A stretch of DNA of 64,000 nucleotides from Sphagnum magellanicum (GCA_021904315.1 CM038921.1:10570146-10634145); one strand, 5' to 3'; positions 24,163-36,799 are shown, numbered from the stretch's first letter. The notes: generated by a model not told the origin, from the sequence alone. Numbers and translations: made by a program.

Positions 24163-24200
24163 GTTTAGGGTTCAACACTAAACCCTAAACCCTAAACCCT
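24163..24200 (+). repeat. Telomere-like hairpin in the CLC 3' region
   Basis: One TTTAGGG unit, a short spacer, then three CCCTAAA units in the opposite sense, 14 bases after the CLC stop codon. In RNA the two senses would pair (TTTAGGGTT with AACCCTAAA), so it could form a stem-loop in the 3' UTR. Confidence 0.7.
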
Positions 24201-26792
24201 CACTCAAAAGAGTGAGGTGAGTATGTTCTTGAGCACGTCACAGGACCTTAGTTGAGAACATGGAATGTTTGTTGGAGTTGTTGTAGCATTGCAGAGTTAT
24301 ACGGAACAATTTAAGTTTGAGATACATTTTACACATGTAGATTTTGGTTTCAGGAAAGGAAATTACAAAATTCATAGCTTTCTCTATTTAGTCTTCTATT
24401 TGAGATACTATTTTAACTTTGTGTATAATTTGAAGAAGGCCATACAAAAGAAAGTGAAAAACATGTCCTCTGCGTAAACAGGGGCTTGGAAGTTGATCAT
24501 ATAAAATCCCAACCGGAGCTGTGGAAGAAACCAAACCCGTTGTCTCATTCCATCCACCCCAAGGTCTAGAATAAAAGCTAGAGTGGGTCTTCAACTCTGA
24601 GCCCAAGAAAAACCTAACTAGTCTTAGCGGAACTGATCAGCTAAGACCAAGCAAAGGCCAATCACTAAACTCATGTTAAAGCCAAATCAGCATTATGTTT
24701 TATGCTTGCTAGAACTGGTGATTAGTGAACGTATTACATTTAGCAGCTGCATTGAAAATGGTAAATCTCAGCAACATATTCTTCCTAATCGTCTTGAGAA
24801 ATCTAGCAATGTAAAGCTCATCCCTGGTATAAGCATTTCATACAAAATAGCCTTGGTGGCTAGGGTCAATGTAAGAAAGACTGAGGAGTGAACATGCTCA
24901 GGTGAAAATGTATGTCATTGGACTATCCTTTCTCAGCCTTATGAAACATCTGCATACAACTTTCTCCAACAAAACCTATACAGTATTTTTAATAGACATG
25001 TGTTATGATGAGATGTGTACTAACCCTTGGAGAAATTAAGGGTGAAAGTGGGTTGATCATAGACAAGTAATATGAATGGGTTAAACCGTAATTTGAGATG
25101 ATAGAATCTAAGATTTGAGTGGGCATGGCCACATGTGAAAAGGCGCAACGCTAGTTTAGATGTTGATGAAGGTGGCTTAGACGGGATGTAGAATAAATAT
25201 TTATCTAGAAGCCATGTTAGTTTTGTTGTGAAGAGATGTCATGGTATAACCAAAAAAGGAGGGCATACATAAAACTACAACCACTTTAAGTAATACAAAC
25301 AATTGGAATTGAGTTCATTCATATCGTAGCCAAACAAGTTGCAAATTAGTACAAACATTGTTTAACCTCCACATTGAACTCATACCAAACTATAAAATAA
25401 CAATATTAGATCTATGGACATTGATGGATCATCACACTCTAGACCTCCTCTCAAGTAAAGCTATGATGGTCTTCTTGTGTGGCCATTCAAACAATAGATT
25501 TGAACAATTTCTTCAATATGTCCCATCTACTGAACCCATTTGACTCACAAAATGAACTAGAAATAGAGAAGGTGCAAACAAGCAAACGTTATAATTCACT
25601 AACAAAATATTTATTGATTTTCAAATTCCTCGAATGATCTCCCAATGAATAGACACAATGGTTAGAGCTCCCAAGTAAATAGGTATCCAACCCCCCAAAG
25701 ATAGTAATGCAAGAAAATAACCCAAGTATATTAAACTTGGATGAAATGAGTCACAATCAAACCAGCCAATCAATCCCCTAGAACCTTCCATCCTTTCCAT
25801 CAAATGTCCCTACCAACTCCCTATTGACCAACATTTTATTTCCTAAACTCCTACACAAGAGAAATCAAGAAAAAAAATCTACAAAAAATACTAGCACCCA
25901 ACCTTGGGCATTCTTCTCAAGAGCAATGCATAACTTAGAAAACATCTTACAAATCAACCAAAAAAAACAAAGATGAAGGAGAGTGGTTAGCTTTGGAAAT
26001 GCATTACCTTTCGTAGCCAGCCATCACCAAGTCACTCCATCACTAAGGGAATTGTTTAGGAGGTTAATGGAAGCTAAGGGAATTGTTTTATAGATAGGTG
26101 TGATGGTAGGTGGGCCTGGAATAAATATGGAAGGGAAGGTGTGTTTGTCCACAAAAAATGTTTGGGTAGCTTTGCGGGAGGGGAGTGATATGTGGGATGG
26201 AGGTAATTTGGGTGTTGAAAGTTGCTAGAGCAAGGAGTGATACATGGGAAATTGACATTTACAACAAATTAAAAAGAAGGTGGAAAGGAAGTTTAAAGCA
26301 ATGCAAATTAGTGTTGTTAAGGTTTTGCATGTAAATTTGAGATTGATGGGGAAGAATAATTTGATGTTGGTTGCATAAATGTTGTGTATGATGGATGAGG
26401 CATATAGAATAGTGTTTATGGTTTATACATAATAGTGTTGTTTGCTTCACTATAACATGATGTATAAATTGTAAACCCATCACCATATGTGGTGAGCTTG
26501 TAACTAGATAGTGTAGTCATCTACTAAATGAAATTCACTTGATGCCTTAACTAAGGTATTCCTCTTTCGCCAAGATCTTGAAAAAATTGTGACAATGTTG
26601 GAACTTATGATGAATAATCCTAGACTTCCATCCATGCATACCATACTACAACAAAACAAGGTTTACCTTACAACATTTATTCATGTTGAATAAAACCACA
26701 TTTGATAAAACTATGGTTACAACAAATGTGTGAAATAAATTATGTGGTTTCATCTAGGTTTGTTTTACCATGTCAACATGAGGTTTTTAGAC
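24201..26792. other. Intergenic DNA with faint coding-like remnants
   Basis: No intact gene. At 26260-26480 the + strand shows short interrupted stretches with a protein-like look (KKKVERKFKAMQ, then MLCMMDEAYR), but I cannot place them in a family. Confidence 0.4.
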
Positions 26793-27083
26793 AAAAATTT
26801 TAATTGCTTTCCATACAAAATTTTAATGATTACTTTTATGACACATTTGAAAAAAAAATTAACAACAATATTGAAGTCCATGTTCCTATAGCAAATTGAA
26901 AGGTTTTTCTCATGACATATTTGAAGATTTCTTTCTAACAATTTTGAAGGTTGTTTTAGAACGTATTTTAAAGCTTTTCTTTTAGTAATATTGAAGGTTG
27001 TTCATACAACAAATTTGAAGGTTGTTTTTATAGTGAATTTCAAAGTTTTTGTTTTGACAAATTTGAAAACTAGTTCTACAATT
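26793..27083 (+). repeat. Degenerate 24-bp minisatellite, about 11-12 units
   Basis: Units of 23-25 bp follow the pattern AAATTTGAAGGTTGTTTT, then a short variable end such as TATGAC or ATACAAC. The clearest units lie at 26870-27083. Upstream units are more decayed. Confidence 0.75.
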
Positions 27084-28429
27084 GTTTCCTTCAACAATCT
27101 AGTTACAATTTATGAAAGTTCCATTAATCACAAGACAAATATACTTTGAAAAGATGTGCATGTAAAGTCATGAAAAAATAGTAGATTTTTTTACATTGCC
27201 AATGCCATTGATATTTTGTATTGTGATCTTAGCCTTGAGTTCATGACCAAAGCTAAGGCATGAGAGCATGATAATTTCTTCAAAAAATGTCTTTGGATTC
27301 AAACACATTCCCACAAGTGAAAAATTGTGAATTTCAACACTGCTAAGTGGTTTTCCATTGTGTGATTTGAAAATCTATAATGCTTTAAATATTTGAGACA
27401 AAAGTGTAGATAGAAAATTTGGTCCAAATTGGACCCCCAATATACCATTAGAAAGTTCTTTTAAGATTCTAGCATTAATTCCACAAAATTTGGTGATTTA
27501 TCATACTAAACATTTATGTCATCATATAAAACATATTATATTATATTAATGGTTAAAATATGGAACAACTTGAACAAATATTGCTAATTTCATTGAATCT
27601 TTTTCAATAGTCCTATGTAGTGGGACATAGTTCTTAAGCCATTTTTCAAGACACTTAAAGACATGTTTTAATCATCTAAATCACAAAAAATCACCACCAT
27701 TTCAACCAAGAAGTATGTGAGTATTTAATGAAAAATATATATTAAAAAAATATTTCATAAATGTAATGATCATTCAAAATAGTGTTTTGAAAGTGATTTT
27801 GGGGCGAGACATTCCTTTTTGTGTACCCCAACCTTGAATGGACCTAGTAACTTGAAACATTTGGACATTTGGTGTGATTATTGTTTACACACACTACAAG
27901 GAATTATGTCCAATCCAACCCACATATTTGCAACCTATGTCCAAATCAACCATTCATTCAACTATTGATAAGTTAATCCTTCGTGGCACCATGGTAAAAA
28001 TGACTTGTAGTGATAAAAACAACTAAAAAAATGGTTTGTAGTTGCATATACAACTATGATTTGTGATTAATGTCAATTTGGATGAAAGTGAAAATGAAAA
28101 GTGGACTTATATCATTTTTTTTGGTGGCATTTCAAAATATATGAAAATGTAGTTGTTTTTGTGATTTGGAATGTGCTTCATAAGCCATTAGACATTGCGT
28201 GGCATCTCATTCAACTTCAATTGCGATTATAAATTATAATTACAAATGTACATGTAATTAAATATTTTTAAAAAATTGACCAATGAAATTGTTAGATTTA
28301 GTGGTCTAATTTTTTTCTTTAACTTTTTTGGATGAATTAACCATTGAATGTGTAGTAGGGTTTGGTAGGTTTGTGAAACTTTAGAGGACCCATGGCAATG
28401 GTAGATTTGGACCATTATCTAGAATTTCC
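27084..28429. other. AT-rich non-coding DNA
   Basis: No gene or repeat recognised. Confidence 0.5.
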
Positions 28430-29030
28430 AACATTAAAATTTATCATGTTGATATATCATAGTGTTTTTCAATTAGTTAATTAATTAGATAGGCTAGGTA
28501 ATAGGTAGTAGGTATGGGGTACTAGTATATAAGTAGGCCAATTATTATTAGGTATTTTATGATGTTGAATGAAATAGTGTTATAATGAATTAGTTGGGCT
28601 ACATAATAGGTATATATGATAAATAATAAATATTTTATCATGTGAATATGTCAATATTAATTAATTAATTAATTAAGTAGGTTATGCAATTAATCCAATT
28701 ATGAATTAAGCTAAATAGTAGGTAGTAATTAAATAGGATATGTATTAGGAAGTATGAACGTGGGTTAAGTAATAGATAGTAAGTAATATGTGATAAAGTT
28801 TTTTAATAAATTTTTTACTTAATTAAATAAATTATGTAATTAATATAATTATTAGGCTAGGTAATAGGTAGTAAGTAGCTAATAGGTCATATGTATGTGG
28901 GTTAAATAGTAGGTGTTTTGTCATGTTGATATGTGATATTTTTTCAATTAATTATTTAATTAGGTAGGTAATGTAATTTATTTATTGAATAGGCTAACTA
29001 GGTAGTAAGGTTAATTTATGATCCATTTAT
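28430..29030 (+). repeat. AT-rich degenerate tandem repeat
   Basis: About three to four decayed units, each with CATGTTGATATGT-like, TTAATTAATTAATTAGGTAGG-like and AGGCTAGGTAATAGGTAGTA blocks. Spacing is irregular (roughly 150-290 bp). Confidence 0.55.
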
Positions 29031-30379
29031 AAACATTATATGTTATTAAATTATATATCATATATCTAATTTTGTTTTTTGGCTACAATTATGATATATC
29101 ATATTTAAAAAACTTTAGAAATCATATAAAGGTTTGAGATGTGAAAAATATATAATTTATTTTTACATAAATTTTTTAATCATAATTTTAAGTAAAACAT
29201 ATCATATTATGAGTGTAAAAGTAATAAAATTTATATTTCCATAAAATCACTAATTGCATGGCATTAAATAATATTTAAAATTCTAATTCTAATTCTAATT
29301 TAATCTTTTACATCAGAAATAATATGGTTAATATAATATATTTCATTATTTTTATATTCTAATTTATCTATATCCATTTATAAATATTATATGTGAATAA
29401 ATTATATATCACACATTTAAATTACATTCTATTGTTAAAATTATGATATTCAAAAGATAAATTATATTATATAATTTTATTTTTTACTATATTATCCACA
29501 AAATTTTGTTCCATTTATAAATCATGTGTTTGTATTAATTTTTTCCAAGGAATGGTCATTGAAATGGTATTCAATAACAAAATTCAAGTATTTTTCATTT
29601 CAATTTAGTTTACATTTTTGAAAGGGGAAAGATAATTTGGGTACATTATTGAAAAAAATCTAAGATTAAACTTTAAATCTTATCATTTGGACAAAATATC
29701 AATAAGATATCAAATATGAAAAATGATAGTTTTTGTTTTAAATCAAGTAAGGTAAATAGAATGCACATTACTACATTGCCACAAAAAGTGGGGTGGATTG
29801 GTGGTAAAGGAATTGATTTTCATCCTTGGGGTTCAAAAATCAATTTTCACAAATGACATGGGTTGTGGTCAATGATGATAAGTTGACCAAATATACTTCA
29901 CCTACATAGCTTACTAGGTAGACTAGGTGGCCTACCTAATAACTTAAATTAGGTTTTAGTTTAACCTAAGTAATGATACATGTTAATAACTTATAAGTTG
30001 AAATTAATGAAATTATCAAAATAAAATATATCAAAATAAAATAATATATTTATTTAAATATTTAAATAATAAATATGTAAAAAATGTGATTATATTGTTT
30101 AGTCATAAAAATAATCGCAAAATGATAATGCCATATAAGTTAGTTTGGATGGATGAAATGTTCATGTAAATTGCATCTTTAAGCAACTGCGAATACGACT
30201 TGGTGCCATGTATTTTTTCGCAATTGGAATTCTATGTGACTTGTTTAAAGTAACTAAAGCAAATTATAGTCACATTTGACATTTATGACTAAAAAATAGT
30301 TGAAAAAACTAGTTGTTAATATGCAAATTCCTTGTAGTGACAATTTGCAAATTGAGCAAATACCCAATGATGTTGTTGT
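29031..30379. other. Very AT-rich non-coding DNA
   Basis: No gene recognised. Recurrent ATATATCATAT and ATTTATAAAT-like words suggest old repeat decay. Confidence 0.5.
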
Positions 30380-31600
30380 TGATAAGATGATATGAATAAA
30401 GAGACATGTTCAAAACTATGTTTTGTAAGGGGTCGGTTATATTTGAAAGACAAGTTGGTGCTAAAGCTTGAAGAGAAGAGGAACATTGTTTTGGAGTTGC
30501 ATTAGGAGATAGGACATTTTGGAGATTAATGAACCTTGGCAAAAATTTGTAAAGGTTTTATTAGCATATCCATATTGAACAAATGAGAGTAGTGGTTAAG
30601 GCATGTAAGGAACGCCAATTGGTGAAATAGATTGGCAACATCAAGTTTAATGTCAAGTATTTTGAAAAATATTATGATGTGTGATTTATTTTATAGAATG
30701 GCATTGGACATTGTTAGACCACTTCCAAAAATAAACAAAGGCAACAAGTATATTCATGTGGATGTTGATCACTACTTTAAGTGGTGTGAAATCAAAACAA
30801 TGCCTAATCACATGATTGCTACTACCACTAAGTTTTTGGAGGAAGAAATTATTTATAGATATGGTGTACCTAAGTTCATTTTCATTGACAATGGTGGTGA
30901 ATGGTTTGTGGAATTTCACAATTTATGTAAGGTTTACAGTATCCATCATCAATACATTGCATCGCAATGGTTTCGATGTAATGGTATGGTCGAAAGATTG
31001 GTTAAGACAATTAAAACATGCCATCATTATAATGTCCACATTTCAAGATAATTCAAGTATTGGGGACTTACAATTGCTTAAGGTGTTATTTGGGCATAGA
31101 TGTGGAATATAAGCAAATATTAAATTCTCTCCATTCATGGTTTTCACTAGATGGACCCCTAGGTTGAAAGTCAACAACCATTTGCGTATGTTGACCCATA
31201 CATTTGATAATGAACTTAACATGGAGTAGTTGACTAAGCATTTATGATTGTGAAAATGAAGCCATTCATGGATTTACACAAGTTAGTCTTAGGAAACAAT
31301 GAATAGGCTCAAATTCAACAAAAGAAGACATGTGCACTACAAAAAGGGAAACAATTATTTCTTTCTATTCAAGTTGGAATTGATCTAATTAAGATGAAGA
31401 AACTAGGTAAAAAGAAGTCGTTTACAAAGAGTTGGGAAAGGCTTTATTTGTTTGTTGGATATGTGGATGAATAGGAAAATGTGGGACATGATGATGGCGG
31501 AAGGAAATGTATTATTAGGGGCAAGGATGAACAATAGTGGGAATGTCTTAGGAGAGATTTGTAATTGTACAACTTTCAACCATAACAAACAAAAGCTATG
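30380..31600 (+). mobile_element. Ty3/gypsy LTR-retrotransposon relic (integrase and pol end)
   Basis: The + strand carries fossil pol sequence in family order. A zinc-finger-like lead-in (ELH, IGHFGD) is followed by the integrase core: DIVRPLPKINKGNKYI, GVPKFIFIDNGGEW, then NGMVERLVKTIK. The pol C-terminal region follows (KSWERLYLFVGYVDE, about 31420-31580). It is old and broken in many places. I did not find flanking LTRs. The R1 copy at 33230 is too uncertain to claim as one. Confidence 0.8.
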
Positions 31601-33229
31601 GGGAGACAACTAAATTAAAAGGAAGTTATGACATATGTGGGATGAAAGGGAGTACGAAGAAAATTTTCGAGATGAAAACCTAATGAAAAGTGTATCTAGT
31701 TGTTAGAAATGTAAGATGATAGAGGATTGGTTAGTTGATGGGACTTTTTCTTGTTGTGTGGACATGAGTGTGTTGGGTTGCCTATTGCAAGTTAATAGCA
31801 TCAAAAAAACTTGTGGTGTTGATTTTGTGTAATTGATGTCAAGGAGGTGGAGGGGTTGGTGTTTGTTTTGTGTTCGTGATGACATTTGGTGATGGTGGGT
31901 TTGATGGAGATGCTTTGGTGGTTAATTTTGAAAAGAGGATGTCGATGAAGGGCATAAAAAGGCATATCTTAAACAAGCTAAAGACCTTTTGTTTTTTGGA
32001 GTTGAATTTTGGTTAAAAGTTGGGTAGTAGTCATGATGTTTTTTTTGACATTAAGTGACTACTTGGGAGGAATGCCCATAGTTGCATGTTGTGTGTACTT
32101 TGATTCCAATCTTCTTTTTGTTGCATATTGGAATTTAGAGACTAAATATGTGTAAACCCGAAAACATGAATAAAAACGCATAGATATGGTGTGGAGAGTG
32201 TGAGGTGGAAACTTAGGAAATTGCATTTGGGAAGTGAGACTCAATCTTTTGGAAGGTTCAAGAATATGGTGTTTACACCATTTTAAGGGCTTAAAAAATG
32301 AGGTAATCTATATGGGGTGTTTACATCCGTTATTTTTATCAAAATGCCCGAGTGTATATGTGGGAGAATTTTTCGAATAAACAATATGTTGAATTGATGC
32401 TAAGTGAGAACACGATAGTCTACAAGAAAGAGTATGGAGAAACCTGATCCACCAAATCTACAAGTCTCTTCCTGTTTTTGAGACTGGTTTAGATCGTTTG
32501 ATTAGAATCATTAATCAGTTTTAAGGAAGAAAATTAGGCAATGTTTAGTAAGGTTTGTATTATTAAAGTTACTAATGGATTAGAGATTAAGTCAAGAGGT
32601 TTATTGATAGTCACTTGCAACATTACCAAAGTTGTATCCAGTTTACAATGAATTTCATAGAGGTTCATGTGGCCTCCTTTTTTTGTTACAATAGGACATT
32701 TTTATGTAAGATCCCTTCCCAAGGAATGCTGGTATAAGAGGTTCTTTCCATTGAGGAGGTGCACATTTCCATTAACATCATTAGATGCCTAGGCTAAAGC
32801 TATAGATGAAGTTGTAGCTTACAAGTCCCAAAGGCTAAATTGCAAATTTGGAACATCTAAAGTCAAAAGTAAGAACTCAAGCTTCCAAAGTTGAAGGTGT
32901 GGTTCATCAATGGAAAGATACACCCTAAGATCCCACAAGACATTAAATCACTAACATGTCTTTATTACATGCAATACTTCTATATTGCTTGCTTCTTTTT
33001 TCCCTAATTGCCCATGTGCCCCAACAAGCTAGTTTTTTAGGCATCATCTAGTTTTCTAAAGAAAAAGATGGAGGATCATGTCAAGGGTAGACAAGGAAAA
33101 AAAGAAACAAGCAATGCTTTAAGACATGTCACCAATTTAACATCTTGGATGAGATGGATCCCTTAGGTGGAGGAAATTTTGCTATAACCTCTACAGATTT
33201 TACACTCTTTGTCAATAAATGTTCTTGTT
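31601..33229. other. Non-coding DNA between transposon remnants
   Basis: No gene recognised. It may contain the decayed downstream part of the Ty3/gypsy relic. Confidence 0.4.
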
Positions 33230-34275
33230 TGTTGGCCTTGCCTACCAAGGCAAGGATATTGTGCTTAGATTCATTATAGAGTTTACTAGCTTAAGGGATT
33301 TTGGCCCCTAGGTAATAATAATAATAGATCTATTTTTATATGAAGATTTTTTGAAAGATGATTGATATTTTGGCTTGTGTTGAGACTTGAGATTAGTTAT
33401 AGACTTGTAATATCTTGAAGGATTTTGGTTTTTTTTTAGAGGATTTTTTGAAGATTATGTTTTTGCATGGTGAAATATTCGAGTTTTCATAATACTTCTT
33501 TGCCTTAAGATTACATATTGTAAAGGAAGTCGTGAAGCATCATTTCATCCATCTGTCTCATCATTCATCCGTCCATCTGTCCAGTCATCCATCTGTCTCA
33601 TCATGGTCTGTTTACTACGATGGGGTGGAGGAGTGAAATACAGACACGGCACAACGGAGAATAATATATATTAGTGTTGTAAATTTTTATTTTTATTTTT
33701 AATTTTTATTTTGGGGTTTTTGGACTTAGGTACACTCATCTGGTCTCTTTCTCAACAACTGAAAGAGTTGGGTTGGGCTTTTTGTTTTGTTTTGTTTTTT
33801 TTCGTTTTTTTTTTTTTTGGAAATTTTATTTAAAATTTTGAAAATTTTCAATGCTTTTTACATTGCCATAGTTTTTTATTATAGTTCAATGGATGCCAGA
33901 GCGAGCAGCCGTTAAGCACGCTTTTATTTGCCATTTTAGCTCACAAACTTAATAGATATAGTGGTAATTGCAATGATCAGATTGCCCAGAAAAACAATTT
34001 TGGGGTATATTTGCTGTCTCCGGTCTATTCCCATGGTCAGCTGTATGTTGCTATCTCACGGGTCACAAGCAGTGCAAACATCAAGATTTTCAGTGGCCAG
34101 GTTCCCCATGGATACATGCGGAATGTCTTATATAAAGACGTTTTGGAAATGTAGTTTGTAATTGTAATTTTGTAATATGTACTGTCAAATACACACACCT
34201 GTGCATTAGGCACCGGGTTCAAACTAGTACTTTTTAATGTAAATGGCAAGGCCACACTGTGACACTTCCCTTGTT
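33230..34275 (+). repeat. Dispersed repeat R1, copy 2, split by a Helitron
   Basis: The left part (33230-33510) and right part (34228-34275) match R1 copy 1 from TGTTGGCCTTGCC through GCCTTAAGA, and from TACTTTTTAATG through CCTTGTT. R1 copy 3 has the same two pieces contiguous. The 717 bp between them are the Helitron. Near the start CCTTGCCTACCAAGGCAAGG can form a hairpin. Confidence 0.85.
33511..34227 (+). mobile_element. Non-autonomous Helitron with a RepHel 3' fragment
   Basis: It is inserted exactly between A (33510) and T (34228), the AT target of Helitrons. The left end reads TTACATATTG, where TC is canonical. The right end has the hairpin GTGC/GCAC (34201-34204 with 34210-34213), GGGTTCAAA and CTAG (34224-34227). 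Frame 34014-34154 encodes the C-terminus of a PIF1-type Helitron helicase: SPVYSHGQLYVAISRVTS, then NVLYKDVL and a stop. Only this end of the helicase is present, so the element is not autonomous. A short tandem of CATCCATCTGTC-like units lies at 33540-33605. Confidence 0.9.
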
Positions 34276-35084
34276 ATGTTGAGGAAGGCCTTGCTTGTAT
34301 TACAATGTACCCTAGGATGAAATGATGAAACCCCAACAGGGAAGGCCAGGGACCACCACATCATATCATAAGAAAATCATCCAAAAAATTATTCAAAAAA
34401 TACAACCACAGGATGAAACACAATTTGATGATGTTTTCACCACTTCCAAAGATATCCAAATGACACCAAGCAGCCTAAAAGAGCCCTGCATCTGGGCTTG
34501 CTTCTCAATCTCCCTAGAGCTCTTGTGCTTGTTAAGAGCATACCAACCTTCAAGTAGATATCCAAGTAAATCTGAGAGTCTTACTACTAGAGTACTTATT
34601 TCCTGAAGGAAAATATAGAATCTTTTGGAATAATTAAAAAAAAATAATTGACATGAAAATTTCAAAATTAATTAATTAAATAATTATTCAACAAACATGT
34701 GTTGAGGTTGCCCCTTTACTACTAGAGTAGTACCTAGTACCTACCCAACACAAGGGGAAGCCAAAATAATGTGAACATGGAACACTGGGATTCTGTTGAG
34801 AGAACTACAAGATTCATCCAAAATTTTGCACATAATATAATAATACTATGCCAATACTTGGTAGATATAAACAAAAAGGAGGCTGCACGAAATGACAACT
34901 TCTCACATTATGAACTCCAGAGTATTGGCCTCATGGATGAGGAGTGGGATGGATGTTTGAAGGACATGGATGATGTTTGATCCACATCCGTAAGGGGTGT
35001 TGTCCAATGTTGACCGGTTATGTGCTAGGCTGGTAGGTTGTCTATTGGTCGGTATTAAAAAAATCAATAAGCATCTGGTAGGTT
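34276..35084. other. Non-coding intergenic DNA
   Basis: No gene recognised. Short frames at 34322-34665 overlap on both strands and lack family resemblance. Confidence 0.45.
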
Positions 35085-35113
35085 ATCAAACAACCAGGTT
35101 GATAACCGGGTGG
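35085..35113 (+). repeat. 29-bp direct repeat, left copy
   Basis: ATCAAACAACCAGG followed by TTGATAACCGGGTGG is repeated with three differences at 36040-36068. The pair brackets about 0.93 kb holding a palindrome-repeat copy and MITE copy E. Confidence 0.7.
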
Positions 35114-35379
35114 TTTCTCAGCTGTCGATTATGCATAAGGGTCAATTATCAAATACCCACCTTGGAGAAACACCGGTTATATTACCTAGATATGGTAAGT
35201 ACTAGGTTAAAGGGTTTACTTTTCATTTTTAATTTTTTTTGGGTTTTTAATTGTAAACATGTTTAGGGTCTTAAAAGATTGATAACCTACTTGGATGAAA
35301 TTCCAATCATGGATCACCAGGTAAGTTATTAAAAGTTGAAAATTCAATACTTGGCCAAGCATTTCTTTTACTGGCCAAA

Positions 35380-35650
35380 TTTTGCCAAATTTTGACCTGA
35401 AAAAAAATACAATTTCAAACAATACAAAGGATTTGTCATGGGAAAAACTAAATTTCAATATTTATTTATTTATTTATTTTTTGAAATCTTCAGATTTTGA
35501 TGATAAGTTCCAACAGGTATCCAAGAATATAAACGGATTATTATTATTATTATTTCCTACTTTTATATTAGTATATAGCCAAATTTGGCTAAGTTATTTT
35601 CTCAATGACTCGCCACTTTGACTTCCTCACAAAATCCTTAAAAAAGAAAC
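35380..35650 (+). repeat. Palindrome-centred repeat, dispersed copy
   Basis: Contains the perfect 16-bp palindrome at 35576-35591. Flanking blocks (CAGATTTTGATGATAAGTTC, CCAAGAATATAAACGG, then CTCACAAAATCCTT) resemble the 11.7-13.7 kb array. Confidence 0.7.
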
Positions 35651-35667
35651 CCTGACTTGGCCCATAA

Positions 35668-36031
35668 CTTGGGCCTCTCCACTGGAAAATATTTTTCACA
35701 TCCAAGTTTAGTTATGTACTCTTTTGCAACCCCACCCATAAAACTGAAACTGGGGACAGCAAATAAGTGGGGGACAACTAATAGCAAACCGCCCTGGACC
35801 AATCATTACGACGGGCCAATCAGAAACACTGAGTAAGGGTCAGATCATATTTATTACACTCTTTTCTGCAGATGCAGAGCGCTGCCGCGCCATTTACCAG
35901 CCCACGGCACACATGTGCAATTATGCTGAGCCAAAACTATTGTCCTGAGCCAAACCAGCACAGCATATGTTGGATTTTCTTCATCCAATGTTACTGTGCA
36001 GGTCACACACTGAGCACCCCTGGAGATGCTC
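35668..36031 (+). mobile_element. PIF/Harbinger-like MITE, copy E
   Basis: Flanked by TAA on both sides (35665-35667 and 36032-36034). The right end, GAGCACCCCTGGAGATGCTC, is well kept. The left end (GGGCCTCTCCACTGG) is diverged. The interior matches copy B (AAACACTGAGTAAG, TCAGATCATATTTATTACAC). It ends about 770 bases upstream of the VPS32 start codon. Confidence 0.8.
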
Positions 36032-36799
36032 TAAGAGCGATCAAATAACCGGGATGATAACCGGGTGGGCATGGTTGCGGCACACACTCTTTCCTTTTCG
36101 TTTCGTTTCGTTTCTTTTTCGTTTTCGTTTGTAGTTTGATGTTGTTGTCATCGTGGTCCGCGGGACACGTTTTGTTCCGTCCACACACGGCTACTCTGCC
36201 TCTGACCCTTGCGTTCTCCTTCTCTTCTGCTTCTGCTTTTGCCATCCTTCCCTTCTTTCTCTGCTTTCGATCGCAATACGTGTCGGTGATTCCCTCGAGT
36301 CCGTCCGCGGATTTCCTCGGATTCGGTGTCTCAGCTTTTGTGCCAAGTTTGGGTTTCTGAAGCAGAGTTTGCATCATATCTCTTATTGTTGTTGCCGCAC
36401 ATCAGTGGTTCGGTTTGAGTCCTACTCCCCTGTTTCTTCACAATTCCAGGTGGTTTAGAATTCTCTTTTTGGTTTTCTTTCTTTCGTCTGTGATTCCGCC
36501 TTCTGTTTATTTTTTCGGCGTGTGATTTTGAAATCCCTTCTTCTTCTTTTTCTTCTTAGTGTTCTGAACTCAGTTCTTACCATTGGCTGAATCGGCTTTG
36601 GTTTGCTGCCGTTTTTGGAGCTTCTGAAAACAGAGATCGACCAGATCTTGCGAGTGTTTTTGTGGAATCCAGTGCTGTTGTTTAAGAAGGGGATCTCGTT
36701 CCGGTATAGGACCTTGGGAATTGCTGCCTGCAAGAGGAGCGGCGGAATTGCAATCGTCAACGTGCGGGAAGAAGCGGATATAAACAAAAAGGGGGCATC
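36032..36799 (+). promoter_or_regulatory. Probable promoter and 5' UTR of the VPS32 gene
   Basis: GC content and CT-rich tracts rise from about 36090 (TTTCGTTTCGTTTCG), as expected near a plant transcription start. I could not fix a TATA box, start site or leader intron. Confidence 0.35.
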
